Origin: Methanosarcina acetivorans C2A
Lineage (GTDB): Archaea; Halobacteriota; Methanosarcinia; Methanosarcinales; Methanosarcinaceae
NCBI RefSeq assembly: GCF_000007345.1
Contig: NC_003552.1
Coordinates: 2,666,001-2,730,000 of the forward strand
Reading direction: 5' to 3'
DNA: 64,000 nt
Shown here: piece by piece, positions 52,792-61,436 of the stretch
Layout of the letters: each line of letters begins with the position of its first letter
How positions within the stretch are numbered: position 1 is the stretch's first letter
Position numbers and translations under genes: made by a program
The notes under the pieces: generated by a model
Told to the model about the DNA's origin: nothing
Database searches by the model: none
Seen by the model: only the letters and a program-made list of their open reading frames with translations

Positions 52792-54270
52792 ATGTATGAG
52801 CTTGTCTCTCCAGTAAACCCCCTTGCTGTCCTCAGGTACATCGGGCATCTTTTGCTTGTCTTTTCAGCAGTCCTGCTCGTCCCTGTACTTGCTGCTTTTG
52901 TTCTTGGGGAAACAGATGCAGCCGTGATCTACGGAAGCAGTGCCCTTGTAACTGCAGGGACGGGTTTTTTACTCCAGAAGGTACTTCCTGACTTCGAACT
53001 TGAAATTAAAGAAGCCTTGATTCTTGCAGCTCTTACCTTCCCCCTTTGCTCTTTGGTCAGCGCGGTTCCAATGGCATTTTCAACCGGTATGCCCTTTCTG
53101 GACGCTTATTTCGAGTGTGTCTCGGGCCTGACAACAACCGGCCTGAGCCTTGCCCCGCCTTCTCCCACCCGGCTTTTTTTCTTCACCCGCTCCTGGCTGC
53201 AGTGGATTGGGGGAATAGGCATAATCGTGCTAGTGCTTGGAATCCTTATCCGCCCGGGGACTACGGCTTTCAGGCTCTACAGGGTGAACTTCGGGGAAAG
53301 CCGGATCCGCCCGAGTGTAATTACAACTGCAAGGACCCTGGGGACGGTTTACCTCGTCCTGACCTTGCTTTCACTGCTGCTTCTGCTTTTCAGCGGCATG
53401 CCTTTTTATGATGCTGTTTGCCATACCCTGAGTTCGATTTCTACGGGCGGATTTTCAACGCAGGCTGGAAGCATCGGAGCCTATGGTGGCTTCCTGATCC
53501 CGTTCCTGATCACCGTTTCCTGCATAATGGGTGCGATCAGCTTCTCGCTCTACCCGGAGGTCCTGAAGGAACCCGGCACGCTTATCAGAGACCCTCAGGT
53601 AAGATACCTGTTCGGGCTTTCCCTACTCGGGACAGCCCTTTTTGTTTTAACTCTCTCAGGAGGGGAGGGTGGACCTGAACTGTTTCATATGATGCCGGAT
53701 GCTGTTTTTCAGGTAGTATCAGCCCTTACCGGAACCGGTTTTTCCACTATAGACCTGGCTCCTCTTTCCGACGCTTCAAAAGGCTTTCTCAGTGCAATCA
53801 TGTGTATAGGGGGCAGCATAGGTTCGACTACAGGAGGGATCAAGCTCTTCCGGCTGATCGTAATCGTGCAGCTCATAAAGCTGGTCTTCTATCGCTTTTT
53901 CCTCCCCAGGGAGGCGATTACCCCTCTCAAGGTAAAGTCCCAGGTAGTTGATCCTGACGATTTCTATCGAATCATGACCTACGTCCTGCTTTATTTGGCT
54001 GTACTCGTGTTCTCAGCTTTCATTTTCATGTTTTACGGGATAAACTCGGCCGATGCTATTTTTGAGACTTCGAGCGCTCTGGCGACAGCAGGGCTCTCAA
54101 CAGGCGTAACAACTCCCGGAATGCCGTCCCTGCTCAAGCTTGTGCTCTGTGCGGATATGCTGCTCGGGAGAGTGGAGATAGTTCCGCTCTTTATTTTGCT
54201 CCTGCCTAGGACCTGGTTTGAGATAAACAGGAATACCGGAGAAAAAAGAAGTTCGAAAGACACAGCATGA
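52792..54270 (+). CDS. trkH: Potassium uptake protein TrkH
   Basis: The 492-residue membrane protein belongs to the Trk/Ktr/HKT class. The four selectivity-filter loops can be seen as SGLTTTGLSL, SISTGGFSTQ, SALTGTGFSTID and SALATAGLSTGV, each with the pore Gly. The NADH/ATP-gated cytoplasmic regulator TrkA is encoded 150 bases downstream. Together they import K+, important for osmotic balance and internal K+ in methanogens. The start MYELVSPVNPLAVLRYIGHL is typical. No strong ribosome site is seen, so it may be translated from a short leader. Confidence 0.93.
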   Translation: MYELVSPVNPLAVLRYIGHLLLVFSAVLLVPVLAAFVLGETDAAVIYGSSALVTAGTGFLLQKVLPDFELEIKEALILAALTFPLCSLVSAVPMAFSTGMPFLDAYFECVSGLTTTGLSLAPPSPTRLFFFTRSWLQWIGGIGIIVLVLGILIRPGTTAFRLYRVNFGESRIRPSVITTARTLGTVYLVLTLLSLLLLLFSGMPFYDAVCHTLSSISTGGFSTQAGSIGAYGGFLIPFLITVSCIMGAISFSLYPEVLKEPGTLIRDPQVRYLFGLSLLGTALFVLTLSGGEGGPELFHMMPDAVFQVVSALTGTGFSTIDLAPLSDASKGFLSAIMCIGGSIGSTTGGIKLFRLIVIVQLIKLVFYRFFLPREAITPLKVKSQVVDPDDFYRIMTYVLLYLAVLVFSAFIFMFYGINSADAIFETSSALATAGLSTGVTTPGMPSLLKLVLCADMLLGRVEIVPLFILLLPRTWFEINRNTGEKRSSKDTA

Positions 54271-54420
54271 ATGAGATTCAGAGAGAAAAAGAGTAAAAGA
54301 TATATGGTAAATTTAGAGGAAGCCGGTAAAAGAGAGAAATAAGAGTAAAGAGACCAAAAAAAGGTTATGAAAATAGAGCCCGTTAGATAAAGAAATAAGT
54401 CACAGAAAAGGAAAGAAAAA

Positions 54421-55071
54421 ATGAGATTAATTATTATTGGAGCGAGTTCCCTGGGGATGCACCTGACTCACACGATGATCCGGCAGGGAAATGAGGTTGT
54501 CCTTATAGAAAAGGACGAGGAAGTTGCGAGAGAGCTTGCTGAAGAGCTTGACTGCACCGTAATAAATGCCGAAGGCACTCACCCGGACATCCTTGAAAAA
54601 GCAGGAATGGACTGCACGGATGCGGTTGTAGCCTGCACTAACCATGACCAGGACAATATCCTGATCGGGCTGATCGCACAGGAGGCAGGAGTGGAAAGGG
54701 TTATTGTCAAAACCGATGATACGAAGTTTATGGAAATTGCAAAGAAGCTGGGGATCAGCTCTCCGATTAACCCGCCTCATATCTCTTCAACTATTATTTC
54801 CGATGCCCTGCGCGGAATTGACACAATCGAGCTGAGTAACCTCATCAGGGCTGATGTACGCGTAATCAGCTTCACAACAGGGGAGCAGCATGCCGGCAAA
54901 AGGATCTCTGAGGTTCAGTTCCCGGAAAATACCGAATGTATCGGGTTTTACAGAAACAATGACTTTATCCTTGCTCGGGAAAATCCGAAGCTTGAAGAAG
55001 GAGACGAGCTTCTCATAATCACACGTTCCGGACATATCGACAGGATTTACGAGAAACTTCGAGAAACTTAA
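54421..55071 (+). CDS. trkA: Trk regulatory subunit TrkA (RCK/KTN)
   Basis: This 216-residue cytoplasmic protein has one RCK-N domain, MRLIIIGASSLGMHLTHTMI with the nucleotide-binding loop, followed by EKDEEVARELAEELDCTVIN, AEGTHPDILEKAGMDCTDAV and VIVKTDDTKFMEIAKKLGIS. An RCK-C domain fills residues 130-216. The canonical GXGXXG reads GASSLG, a common variant. It gates TrkH by binding NAD(H) or ATP. ATG follows AAAGGAAAGAAAAA. Single-unit length (about 220) matches archaeal TrkA. Confidence 0.93.
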   Translation: MRLIIIGASSLGMHLTHTMIRQGNEVVLIEKDEEVARELAEELDCTVINAEGTHPDILEKAGMDCTDAVVACTNHDQDNILIGLIAQEAGVERVIVKTDDTKFMEIAKKLGISSPINPPHISSTIISDALRGIDTIELSNLIRADVRVISFTTGEQHAGKRISEVQFPENTECIGFYRNNDFILARENPKLEEGDELLIITRSGHIDRIYEKLRET

Positions 55072-55591
55072 GTCTGTAAATCCGCCTGCTGTCTCTATCT
55101 GCAGTTTCTATCTGCAATCTCCACCTTCAGTCCCCACCTTCAGTCCTTTTTCACTCGCTGCGCTCGTTCAAGAGGCCAAATTTAAGGATTGGATAGCAAG
55201 CTTCACTCAAGTGGATCCATTACGATTTCTCTAACCCGTACAACATTATTTGCTGTACTGAACTGTTTTTGTCCGGCAGAGTTGCGGCTCTGCAGTACGC
55301 GGTCCGTTTCGCTCCGCTCAAACAGACTATTTATGGGAAGAAATGAGCTACGCTCAAGAGGGCTAACTAAAACAGTGGTAAAGTAAAGAGACGCAGGAGA
55401 GAGGTCTTCTCATTCTGAAGTCTGCTTTTACTGTGTTTTAAAGTTTTTTCTTTCTTCCTTCTATTTCTTTCCACTTTTCGCGAAGAGCTGCCTGACAGGC
55501 TGATAGAGAGATATTTTAGAGATATTTTATAACGTGTGAATTCTCCAAGCATTTGTTTTCATTTAATGTTTTATTTGTGGAAGTATCGGAA
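55072..55591. other. Gene-free interval with GCTC-type repeats
   Basis: Contains CACTCGCTGCGCTCGTTCAA, TTTCGCTCCGCTCAAA and GAGCTACGCTCAAGAGG, three variants of one G/C-rich motif within 200 bases (about 55150-55365). No protein family is evident in any frame. Confidence 0.4.
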
Positions 55592-55643
55592 CGTATAAAT
55601 ACAATCAAATTGTAGTTGATTTATCAACGATTGATATATCAAT
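55592..55643 (+). promoter_or_regulatory. Promoter with two palindromic MarR-type operators
   Basis: TATA-like CGTATAAATA lies at 55592-55601. GTTGATTTATCAAC (55615-55628) and the perfect palindrome ATTGATATATCAAT (55630-55643) follow, with centres 15 bases apart. They cover the expected transcription start, so binding would block transcription. The MarR gene begins 110 bases downstream. Similar half-sites precede the paralogue at 48940. Confidence 0.6.
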
Positions 55644-55754
55644 TATTGTTTTTAGTATAATTGAAAATTCAACTTGTTGCATGGGAATCATCATATTCTG
55701 GTAATAAAAGGCCAGTTTTTCGGAAAAGGTTTCGGTGGAATCCGGTAAAAAGGG

Positions 55755-56243
55755 ATGATAAAGAAAATGGATGAGGCAACACTTAGTAAGATCATTCTCC
55801 TGTCAATGGAAAGGGATGCTCTCGATAACCTGATTTTTGAGCAGACCTTTCAGAAAAAAATTGCAGGCAAATTTAGGGAACTGAGCAAGAATCAGCCGTT
55901 GGTAATTAAGATCATAGGGATCGAAGGAGAAATTATGCCTTCCACGCTTGGAAAATATACCGGCCTGGAAAAGAGCAGCCTGACGAGGATGGTCGATGAT
56001 CTGGAGAAGAAAGGGATTGTGTTCCGGAAAACCGACCCTGGAGACAGGAGAAAAGTGCTTGTTTCTCTCACTGAAAAGGGGCTTGAATATTACAATTGCC
56101 TGAGCCAGATTACTACCGAAATGGCTGATGAAATCCTAGAGTTTGTTGATGACAAGGACGTTGAGGATTTTCACCGGAGCCTTGAGACGATGGTAAGAAT
56201 CCTGAGGAAAGTAGATGCCAGACGGTCTGCAAGACCAAGGTAA
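55755..56243 (+). CDS. MarR-family transcriptional regulator (pair 2)
   Basis: The 162-residue winged-helix protein is closely similar to 48940-49425. It has FRELSKNQPLVIKIIGIEGE, STLGKYTGLEKSSLTRMVDD and GIVFRKTDPGDRRKVLVSLT, with the DXRXXR wing. It is probably an autorepressor acting at the two palindromes upstream. The start MIKKMDEATLSKIILLSMER is behind AAAAAGGGATG; the second ATG at 55767 is also possible. It is followed by a TrmB-like gene, as in pair 1, but no transporter gene lies next in line. Confidence 0.9.
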   Translation: MIKKMDEATLSKIILLSMERDALDNLIFEQTFQKKIAGKFRELSKNQPLVIKIIGIEGEIMPSTLGKYTGLEKSSLTRMVDDLEKKGIVFRKTDPGDRRKVLVSLTEKGLEYYNCLSQITTEMADEILEFVDDKDVEDFHRSLETMVRILRKVDARRSARPR

Positions 56244-56378
56244 TGCGATTGGCTCAGGGGAACTCTTAGCTGTGTGAAATTATTGAGTACTGGAGCTTTC
56301 AGATGATGAAGAATATTCAGATGATAAAGAATATTGTATAGATCAGATCTTAGCACGTGAAAGATGGAGGAAACCGGA

Positions 56379-56738
56379 ATGACTCTTAGACTTATTGAGA
56401 ACCTCCAGAAACTGGGGTTTACCGGCAACGAAGCCAAAGTTTACGCGTCTCTTGTCTGCCTGAAGCAGGCAAAAGCAAGTGATATTGCCGAAAGTGCGGG
56501 AGTTCCGAGACCCAAGATCTATGGAACTCTAAGAGGGATGGAGAAAAAAGGTTACGTCAGGATAATTGAAGGCGAACCAACCCTTTTTTGCTGCGTGCAG
56601 CCCGAAGTGCTCATTTTAAGGATAAGGGCAGATTTCATGCTTTCTTTAAGTGAAACCGCCAGTGAGCTGAATTCACTATCCCCAGGGAGCAGCAACTTTG
56701 CTTCAGAAAGTTTCTATGGAGAACAGATAAGGGTCTGA
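56379..56738 (+). CDS. Short TrmB-like winged-helix regulator (pair 2)
   Basis: The 119-residue protein reads MTLRLIENLQKLGFTGNEAK, SDIAESAGVPRPKIYGTLRG and MEKKGYVRIIEGEPTLFCCV, a TrmB-type winged helix without the C-terminal ligand domain. It is paralogous to 49542-49901 over its whole length. I chose ATG 56379 behind GGAGG rather than ATG 56364, to match the paralogue. It ends with a Ser-rich tail. It lies about 135 bases after the MarR gene. Confidence 0.85.
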   Translation: MTLRLIENLQKLGFTGNEAKVYASLVCLKQAKASDIAESAGVPRPKIYGTLRGMEKKGYVRIIEGEPTLFCCVQPEVLILRIRADFMLSLSETASELNSLSPGSSNFASESFYGEQIRV

Positions 56739-57393
56739 AAAAAGAGAAAGAGAAAACGTTTTGTTTTTCAACCCATGTAAATTTTTTCCGGTTTGTTGTG
56801 TTTCCAATGCTTTTTTCCGGTTTCATAGGTTTCGGTTTTTTATGTGTCTCAATATTTTATGAGTAGACGCGCTTAGGCCGGATGTTTTGAATAAATTGAT
56901 AGAAGATTCCATCGAGGAACTAATAGACGTTGATAAGTTCAACCGGGTACTGGAAATGGAGTAGAAGGACAAACGGGTACTTAGCGCCTATCCGAAAAGT
57001 GTTGTGACCTACTGTAACTTACCATTAGCAAATTTGTCTATTGAGTTTTACTCTTTACCAATACCGACACCTAAGTCATACGCTATTCTATCAGCCATCG
57101 AAAAATCATGTTAGAATCCTGAGAAAATATGAGGTTAATTCCAATAATGGCATTTTATTGAAAATTTATCCCTTTATTTCCACTGTCAGATATTAAACAC
57201 GTGAATTTCACAAAAGGATAATATTCTTCATTAAATTTCACAATTAGGATATGTTTGAATCGGATATCTTTTTTGTTAGTATAAATATACACCAGTAAAA
57301 CTCATGATAAATCTATATAGTAATACATATTATGTGATATAATATCTTTTTTTCTGTAAAATCTTTATATAGTGTTAGCACATATGTGATAAC
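56739..57393. other. Gene-free interval with a possible gene scrap
   Basis: An open stretch at 56881-56964 reads DVLNKLIEDSIEELIDVDKF then NRVLEME and a stop. It has the look of a protein tail, but without a start or family. A TATA-like CTTTATATAG at 57362-57371 precedes the decayed AbrB gene. Nothing else is seen. Confidence 0.35.
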
Positions 57394-57565
57394 ATGGTAA
57401 GACGAGTCTTTACCGCGGACGCGGAAAACCGTGTCAGGCTGACGTTACCGGCATATCTATGAGACAAGCTCGACATCAAAACGGGACATTGCCGAGATAA
57501 CGGACGACGATGAGAAGATAATCATAAAAACGGAAAAGAATAAGGCAGTGGATGAACAGCAATGA
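57394..57565 (+). pseudogene. Decayed AbrB/SpoVT-type DNA-binding protein
   Basis: The frame starts MVRRVFTADAENRVRLTLPA then YL, an in-frame TGA, DKLDIKTGH, a frameshift, and IAEITDDDEKIIIKTEKNKA then VDEQQ. Joined, it follows the AbrB swapped-hairpin plan seen intact at 58165-58350. The stop and frameshift make it inactive. Its final TGA overlaps the ATG of the next small gene (ATGA), the scar of an operon like the one at 58165. Confidence 0.65.
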
Positions 57566-57783
57566 AACAGAATCGGAGCATATTTGATAGGCTGGATCAG
57601 GTTACACGATGGGCCGGAGCGGTAATGTTTTGGTTTTTTATTGGAACTCTGTTGCAGTACATGAACCCTGGTTTTTTTACTGCGGTTGGATGGGTTTGGT
57701 TACTTGTGATAGCTGCGTGGTTATACGGTGGCGTCATGTGCATTTATGATTCATTAGCAGTGGGGAAACATGAACAAAATTAG
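57562..57783 (+). CDS. Small two-span membrane protein
   Basis: The 73-residue protein has two membrane segments (WAGAVMFWFFIGTLLQYM and WVWLLVIAAWLYGGVMCIY) joined by a short loop, with charged ends. No family is recognised. Its start overlaps the end of the decayed AbrB gene, so it was the second gene of that operon. A short overlapping frame follows. Confidence 0.55.
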   Translation: MKQNRSIFDRLDQVTRWAGAVMFWFFIGTLLQYMNPGFFTAVGWVWLLVIAAWLYGGVMCIYDSLAVGKHEQN

Positions 57784-57877
57784 GAAACGTTTTTTTCGGA
57801 TACCTATACCCCAAGAGTTTAATGTGAGGCATCAGATTCGAACCCGCAGAACCTATGAGAGCAATGACAACAAGTGA
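57770..57877 (+). CDS. Short basic reading frame overlapping the membrane protein
   Basis: A 35-residue frame reads MNKIRKRFFRIPIPQEFNVR then HQIRTRRTYESNDNK. Its ATG overlaps the last 14 bases of the upstream gene and has GGGGA 3 bases before it. The product is strongly basic. It may be a real coupled small gene; no family is known. Confidence 0.35.
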   Translation: MNKIRKRFFRIPIPQEFNVRHQIRTRRTYESNDNK

Positions 57878-58164
57878 ACTAACGAAATTAAAGCTGAACT
57901 TACAGGCTTCAAGCAGGCTTTGTGATCAGAACTAAACCCCAACTGGACATCTCCGAAAGTTCAGATCTCCCGGGGGGGCTTAGAATTGATTCAATTTTAA
58001 AAGATAACCATAAACCATACACATATCTAGTAATTTAAAACTGTAAAATACTACCAATCTTTCACCTTTTATAACAGTTATGGATATCAAAGCAAAGCTT
58101 CAGGAATGGAGAATCTTATGGAAAATAGATAATATATACATTTATATGTACACACTGTACCTGC

Positions 58165-58350
58165 ATGGTAAAGCGTAGAATTAACCAAGATAAGCAAGAC
58201 AGGACGTCAGTTTACATTCTCTCATCACTACGTGATAAGTTAAATCTTAAAAATGGTGATGTTGTGGATATCGACTTTGAAAACGATGTAATTGTAATGA
58301 GATTAGTCGAAGAGGAAGACATAATTGAAGATCCCAATATGATGAACTGA
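58165..58350 (+). CDS. AbrB/SpoVT-type DNA-binding protein
   Basis: The 61-residue protein is MVKRRINQDKQDRTSVYILS then SLRDKLNLKNGDVVDIDFEN and DVIVMRLVEEED. This is the swapped-hairpin AbrB fold (basic start, LRDKLxLKxGDxVxI). Such proteins act as small repressors or antitoxins. It is the first gene of a three-gene operon: its TGA overlaps the next ATG (TGATG). A TATA-like AATATATACATTTATATG lies about 40 bases upstream. A dead relative lies at 57394. Confidence 0.75.
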   Translation: MVKRRINQDKQDRTSVYILSSLRDKLNLKNGDVVDIDFENDVIVMRLVEEEDIIEDPNMMN

Positions 58351-58577
58351 TGGAAATCATTTTTGAAAGTATTATAAAGGAATCAATAATTACTGTCGAT
58401 GACGTGGCAACGGAACTTTCTTATGATCGAGATGATGCTAAAAAACGGCTCAATCGGCTTGTGGACAAAGAGATAATTGTGGAAAGCCTTGACGATGACT
58501 ATCCCGACGCTTACAAGATCAACTGGGAAATGTACGAAATCAGAAAACGAGGGAGGGGAAAGCGTGAAAATCCGTGA
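58350..58577 (+). CDS. Small winged-helix-like protein
   Basis: The 75-residue protein reads MEIIFESIIKESIITVDDVA, TELSYDRDDAKKRLNRLVDK, then EIIVESLDDDYPDAYKINWE. This looks like a short winged helix: a helix-turn-helix with DVATELSYDRDDAKKRLNRL followed by a wing. The gene overlaps both neighbours by a few bases, a sign of tight co-expression. The basic tail (RKRGRGKREN) could bind nucleic acid. The role is unknown. Confidence 0.6.
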   Translation: MEIIFESIIKESIITVDDVATELSYDRDDAKKRLNRLVDKEIIVESLDDDYPDAYKINWEMYEIRKRGRGKRENP

Positions 58578-58885
58578 GCGATTGGAGATTTGGCTCGCTA
58601 AAATTCTGGATTTGGACAAACCGACGAAGAAGTGGAAACTTTGTACAATATTTAGAGAAAAACAACCTTTGGTATGGTGTTGTGTCCTATAACTCCGATC
58701 CAAACCGGAATCATGGAGGGCTTTTTATCCACGATACTTATCGTCAGAAATGGGGTGGAAGGACGCACATAGACACGGGGTGTCCTGATGTACATCTAAT
58801 GCTTGACAGGCATGATGCTCCAATGTTTATCGACTACATAAAGAGCTTAAGGGCATCAGAATGGACAACAAATGGCATAGTATAA
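58574..58885 (+). CDS. Unknown small protein, third gene of an AbrB-led operon
   Basis: The 103-residue product contains NFVQYLEKNNLWYGVVSYNS, DPNRNHGGLFIHDTYRQKWG and TGCPDVHLMLDRHDAPMFID. It is rich in His, Asp and aromatic residues, with no family that I can name. The GTG start overlaps the upstream TGA (GTGA). In this position behind an AbrB-like gene, it could be a toxin or effector, but that is only a guess from layout. Confidence 0.55.
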   Translation: MSDWRFGSLKFWIWTNRRRSGNFVQYLEKNNLWYGVVSYNSDPNRNHGGLFIHDTYRQKWGGRTHIDTGCPDVHLMLDRHDAPMFIDYIKSLRASEWTTNGIV

Positions 58886-59198
58886 AGCATATCTAACAAG
58901 CATATCTAAAAGCACATCTAACAGGTTTCACTTTAAACGGGCTCAAATCAATTTAAAATTTAAGATTTATAAAAATATAACAAATAATTCATCTTAATTA
59001 CCTACTCATTGACGGAGTAGTACACTCGAAGAGGTCATTTCGCAATACTTCCAAAAATAACAGTTCTAACTTTACTACGTATTTTGTATAACACGTATCA
59101 CACTAAGCTTATTCAGCAACTTCTAATGTCTTTTTTATAGAAACCTTTAAATATCACATATCACCACATTTTAAAAATCCTCTTTTATGTGGTGTATT
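58886..59198 (+). promoter_or_regulatory. Gene-free interval with repeat and promoter
   Basis: ACAAGCATATCTAAAAGCAC and similar ATCTAA units repeat at about 58886-58925. A TATA-like TTTAAATAT (59146-59154) precedes the AI-2E-family gene by about 45 bases. No coding frame is visible. Confidence 0.45.
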
Positions 59199-60260
59199 AT
59201 GGAAAATATATCAATGAATAACTACTATAATATTATGAAGTTTCTGGCATTGACAACCATACTTTTCGTATTGTTTTTTGCGATACTCTTCTATTTTCAG
59301 GACATTTTCATAGTCCTCATTCTAGGCGCAGTCCTGATTTTGATTGCGGAAAAAATGATACAGTTCTTCAACAGGTTTATGGACAGTTTTCCCAAATTCA
59401 ATCGAAAAGCAGTGGGTCTGGTACTACTCACCGGTGCAGGGCTTATTTTTCTGCTTTTTGTGGGCAGTCAGGTACAGGCTCTTGGGGTTCTTATAGGGGA
59501 TTTCAGTAACATCCAGCAGGACTATGCAAGCGGAGCTTCTGCCCTTTTTTCCGAACACGAGTCCGAACTTTCAAAGCTTGCGGATTCCGGTATCATTAAG
59601 CCCCAGGACCTGCAAAAGATAGGAAACACCATCTTCTCCGGGGTAACCGACCTGGTTTCGAAAGTCTCTTATTATCTTTTTACCGGTTTGTTGATAATTC
59701 CTCTTATGTTCGGTGTGTATTTCAAGCACCACAATAAAATAGGAAGCTACATTCAGACTTACGCTCCTCCTGAACATGCAGAAGGGATCACCAGAGCCTT
59801 GAAACGTATGGGTCGTGAGCTTGAAGACTTCTTCAGTGCTAAAATGCTTGAGTCAGCTGTTGTGGGTCTGATTTGCTGTATAGGGTTTTATCTCGGAGGG
59901 CTTGAAGGGTGGTTTTACCTGGGTATTCTGGCAGGCTTTTTAAATATCATCCCTTATCTCGGGCCTCTTCTGGGTGCGATTCCTCCGGTTATTGTGGGGT
60001 ACATCGACAGTCCCATGACAGCACTCTTTGCAGTGATAACGGTCATAGTTGCCCAGACTATCGATAACCTTTACCTCATTCCGTTCATGATCTCGGAAAA
60101 AGTGGATATCAACCCGCTCCTTAGCGTTGTCCTGACGCTTGCCGCCTCCAAACTCCTTGGTCCTCTCGGCATGGTACTTGCGATTCCTATATACATCATC
60201 TACAAAATAATTATTAAAGAGTCATACCGAGAACTGGTTAATATATATAAAAATGATTAA
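59199..60260 (+). CDS. AI-2E transporter family (UPF0118/YdiK-like) membrane protein
   Basis: The protein has about 353 residues and some 7-8 membrane spans, with a soluble middle region (residues 105-150). It shows the family C-terminal motif ILAGFLNIIPYLGPLLGAIP near residues 245-264 and DNLYLIPFMISEKVDINPLL after it. Relatives export diverse small molecules or ions; a Na+/H+ or quorum-signal role cannot be inferred here. I chose ATG 59199 behind GGTG over ATG 59187. Confidence 0.85.
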   Translation: MENISMNNYYNIMKFLALTTILFVLFFAILFYFQDIFIVLILGAVLILIAEKMIQFFNRFMDSFPKFNRKAVGLVLLTGAGLIFLLFVGSQVQALGVLIGDFSNIQQDYASGASALFSEHESELSKLADSGIIKPQDLQKIGNTIFSGVTDLVSKVSYYLFTGLLIIPLMFGVYFKHHNKIGSYIQTYAPPEHAEGITRALKRMGRELEDFFSAKMLESAVVGLICCIGFYLGGLEGWFYLGILAGFLNIIPYLGPLLGAIPPVIVGYIDSPMTALFAVITVIVAQTIDNLYLIPFMISEKVDINPLLSVVLTLAASKLLGPLGMVLAIPIYIIYKIIIKESYRELVNIYKND

Positions 60261-60454
60261 TGTCTTTTTATACCTAAGGAGTCCGGCCCTCCTCCAAAAA
60301 TGTCCTCAAAACCAAAAGTTTTTGATGCCGGATAAGAACTCCAAAAGCCATTTTTTTCAGCAGTTTTGGAACTTTTTTGACTTTTTCTCAGAAATTTCCG
60401 GCCCTGTCTTCTCAGAAATTTCGGAATACTTCTTATTTGTTCTGTAAAACAGAA

Positions 60455-60533
60455 AGGTTTAAAAATATATTGAGAGTATTTATGAATATATATTTAACTG
60501 TTTGAGCGATATTACTCTGAAGGAGCCTGAAAT
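60455..60533 (+). promoter_or_regulatory. Promoter of the ABC exporter genes
   Basis: GGTTTAAAAATATAT at 60456-60470 is a good BRE/TATA-like element. The ribosome site AAGGAGCC lies about 8 bases before the ATG at 60534. The gap 60261-60455 is otherwise gene-free. Confidence 0.5.
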
Positions 60534-61298
60534 ATGATTGAGGTAAAGGGTCTTTCCAAATTCTACGGACAAACAAAAGCAGTAGATTGTGTGGACCTTT
60601 CTATAGGCAAAGGTGAACTTTTCGGTCTCCTGGGCCCCAACGGCTCCGGAAAAACAACCATGATCAAAATGCTTACAGGGCAGATAAAGCCAGGTTCAGG
60701 CACTCTTAAGGTACACGGGATAAATGTGCTGGAAGACCCCCTGAAGGTCAGGGAACTTGTAGGCGTAATCCCGGAACAGGAGACTCCCCCGAGTTTTCTG
60801 ACTGCGGAAGAGTACCTGCATTTCGTTGCAAAGGTACGAAAAATGGAACACTGTGAAGAGGTCTGCGAGAAATGGTTTGAGTTCTTCGATTTTGGGGACC
60901 AGAGAAATTCCCTCTGCAAAGACCTCTCAAGAGGCACGAGACAGAAACTGATGTTTGCCCAGGCTTTTCTACATGAGCCGGAACTTGCTATTATCGATGA
61001 GCCTCTTATTAATCTCGATCCTGTGATGCAGAAGAAAGTCAAAGACTTCTTACGGGGCTACGTGAAGGATGGGGGAACTATTTTTATTTCCACGCACATC
61101 CTCGAAATCGCAAAAGAAATCTGCACAAGTATCGGAATTATTTACCGAGGAAAACTGATACACACCGGTCGCCTTGATGACCCGTTTCTTCAGGGCAGGA
61201 ACTTTGAAGAGTTTTTCCTGGAACTGGTTGGCAGGTGGAAAGAAATTCCAAAGGATATTCCGAAAGATCCTTTGAAAAAGGTACCGGCACTTGCTTAA
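60534..61298 (+). CDS. ABC transporter ATP-binding protein
   Basis: The 254-residue ATPase has Walker A in LFGLLGPNGSGKTTMIKMLT, a signature motif LSRGTRQKLMFAQAF (LSRGT in place of LSGGQ), Walker B in LAIIDEPLINLDP and the switch His in IFISTHILEIAK. It belongs to the ABC-2 exporter type and works with the membrane protein encoded next. The substrate is unknown. ATG follows AAGGAGCC with a clear promoter upstream. Confidence 0.92.
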   Translation: MIEVKGLSKFYGQTKAVDCVDLSIGKGELFGLLGPNGSGKTTMIKMLTGQIKPGSGTLKVHGINVLEDPLKVRELVGVIPEQETPPSFLTAEEYLHFVAKVRKMEHCEEVCEKWFEFFDFGDQRNSLCKDLSRGTRQKLMFAQAFLHEPELAIIDEPLINLDPVMQKKVKDFLRGYVKDGGTIFISTHILEIAKEICTSIGIIYRGKLIHTGRLDDPFLQGRNFEEFFLELVGRWKEIPKDIPKDPLKKVPALA

Positions 61299-61436
61299 GG
61301 ACCCCTGTAAGTTATTTGGGTTTACACTCTTTCTAACTTTTCACTTCTGTAAAGGTTGAAAAAGTAAGTATAAAATATAAGTGTTAAAGACGGAAAGCAC
61401 AAGAATGTGAGTACCAAAAAAAACGGCAGGGATTTT

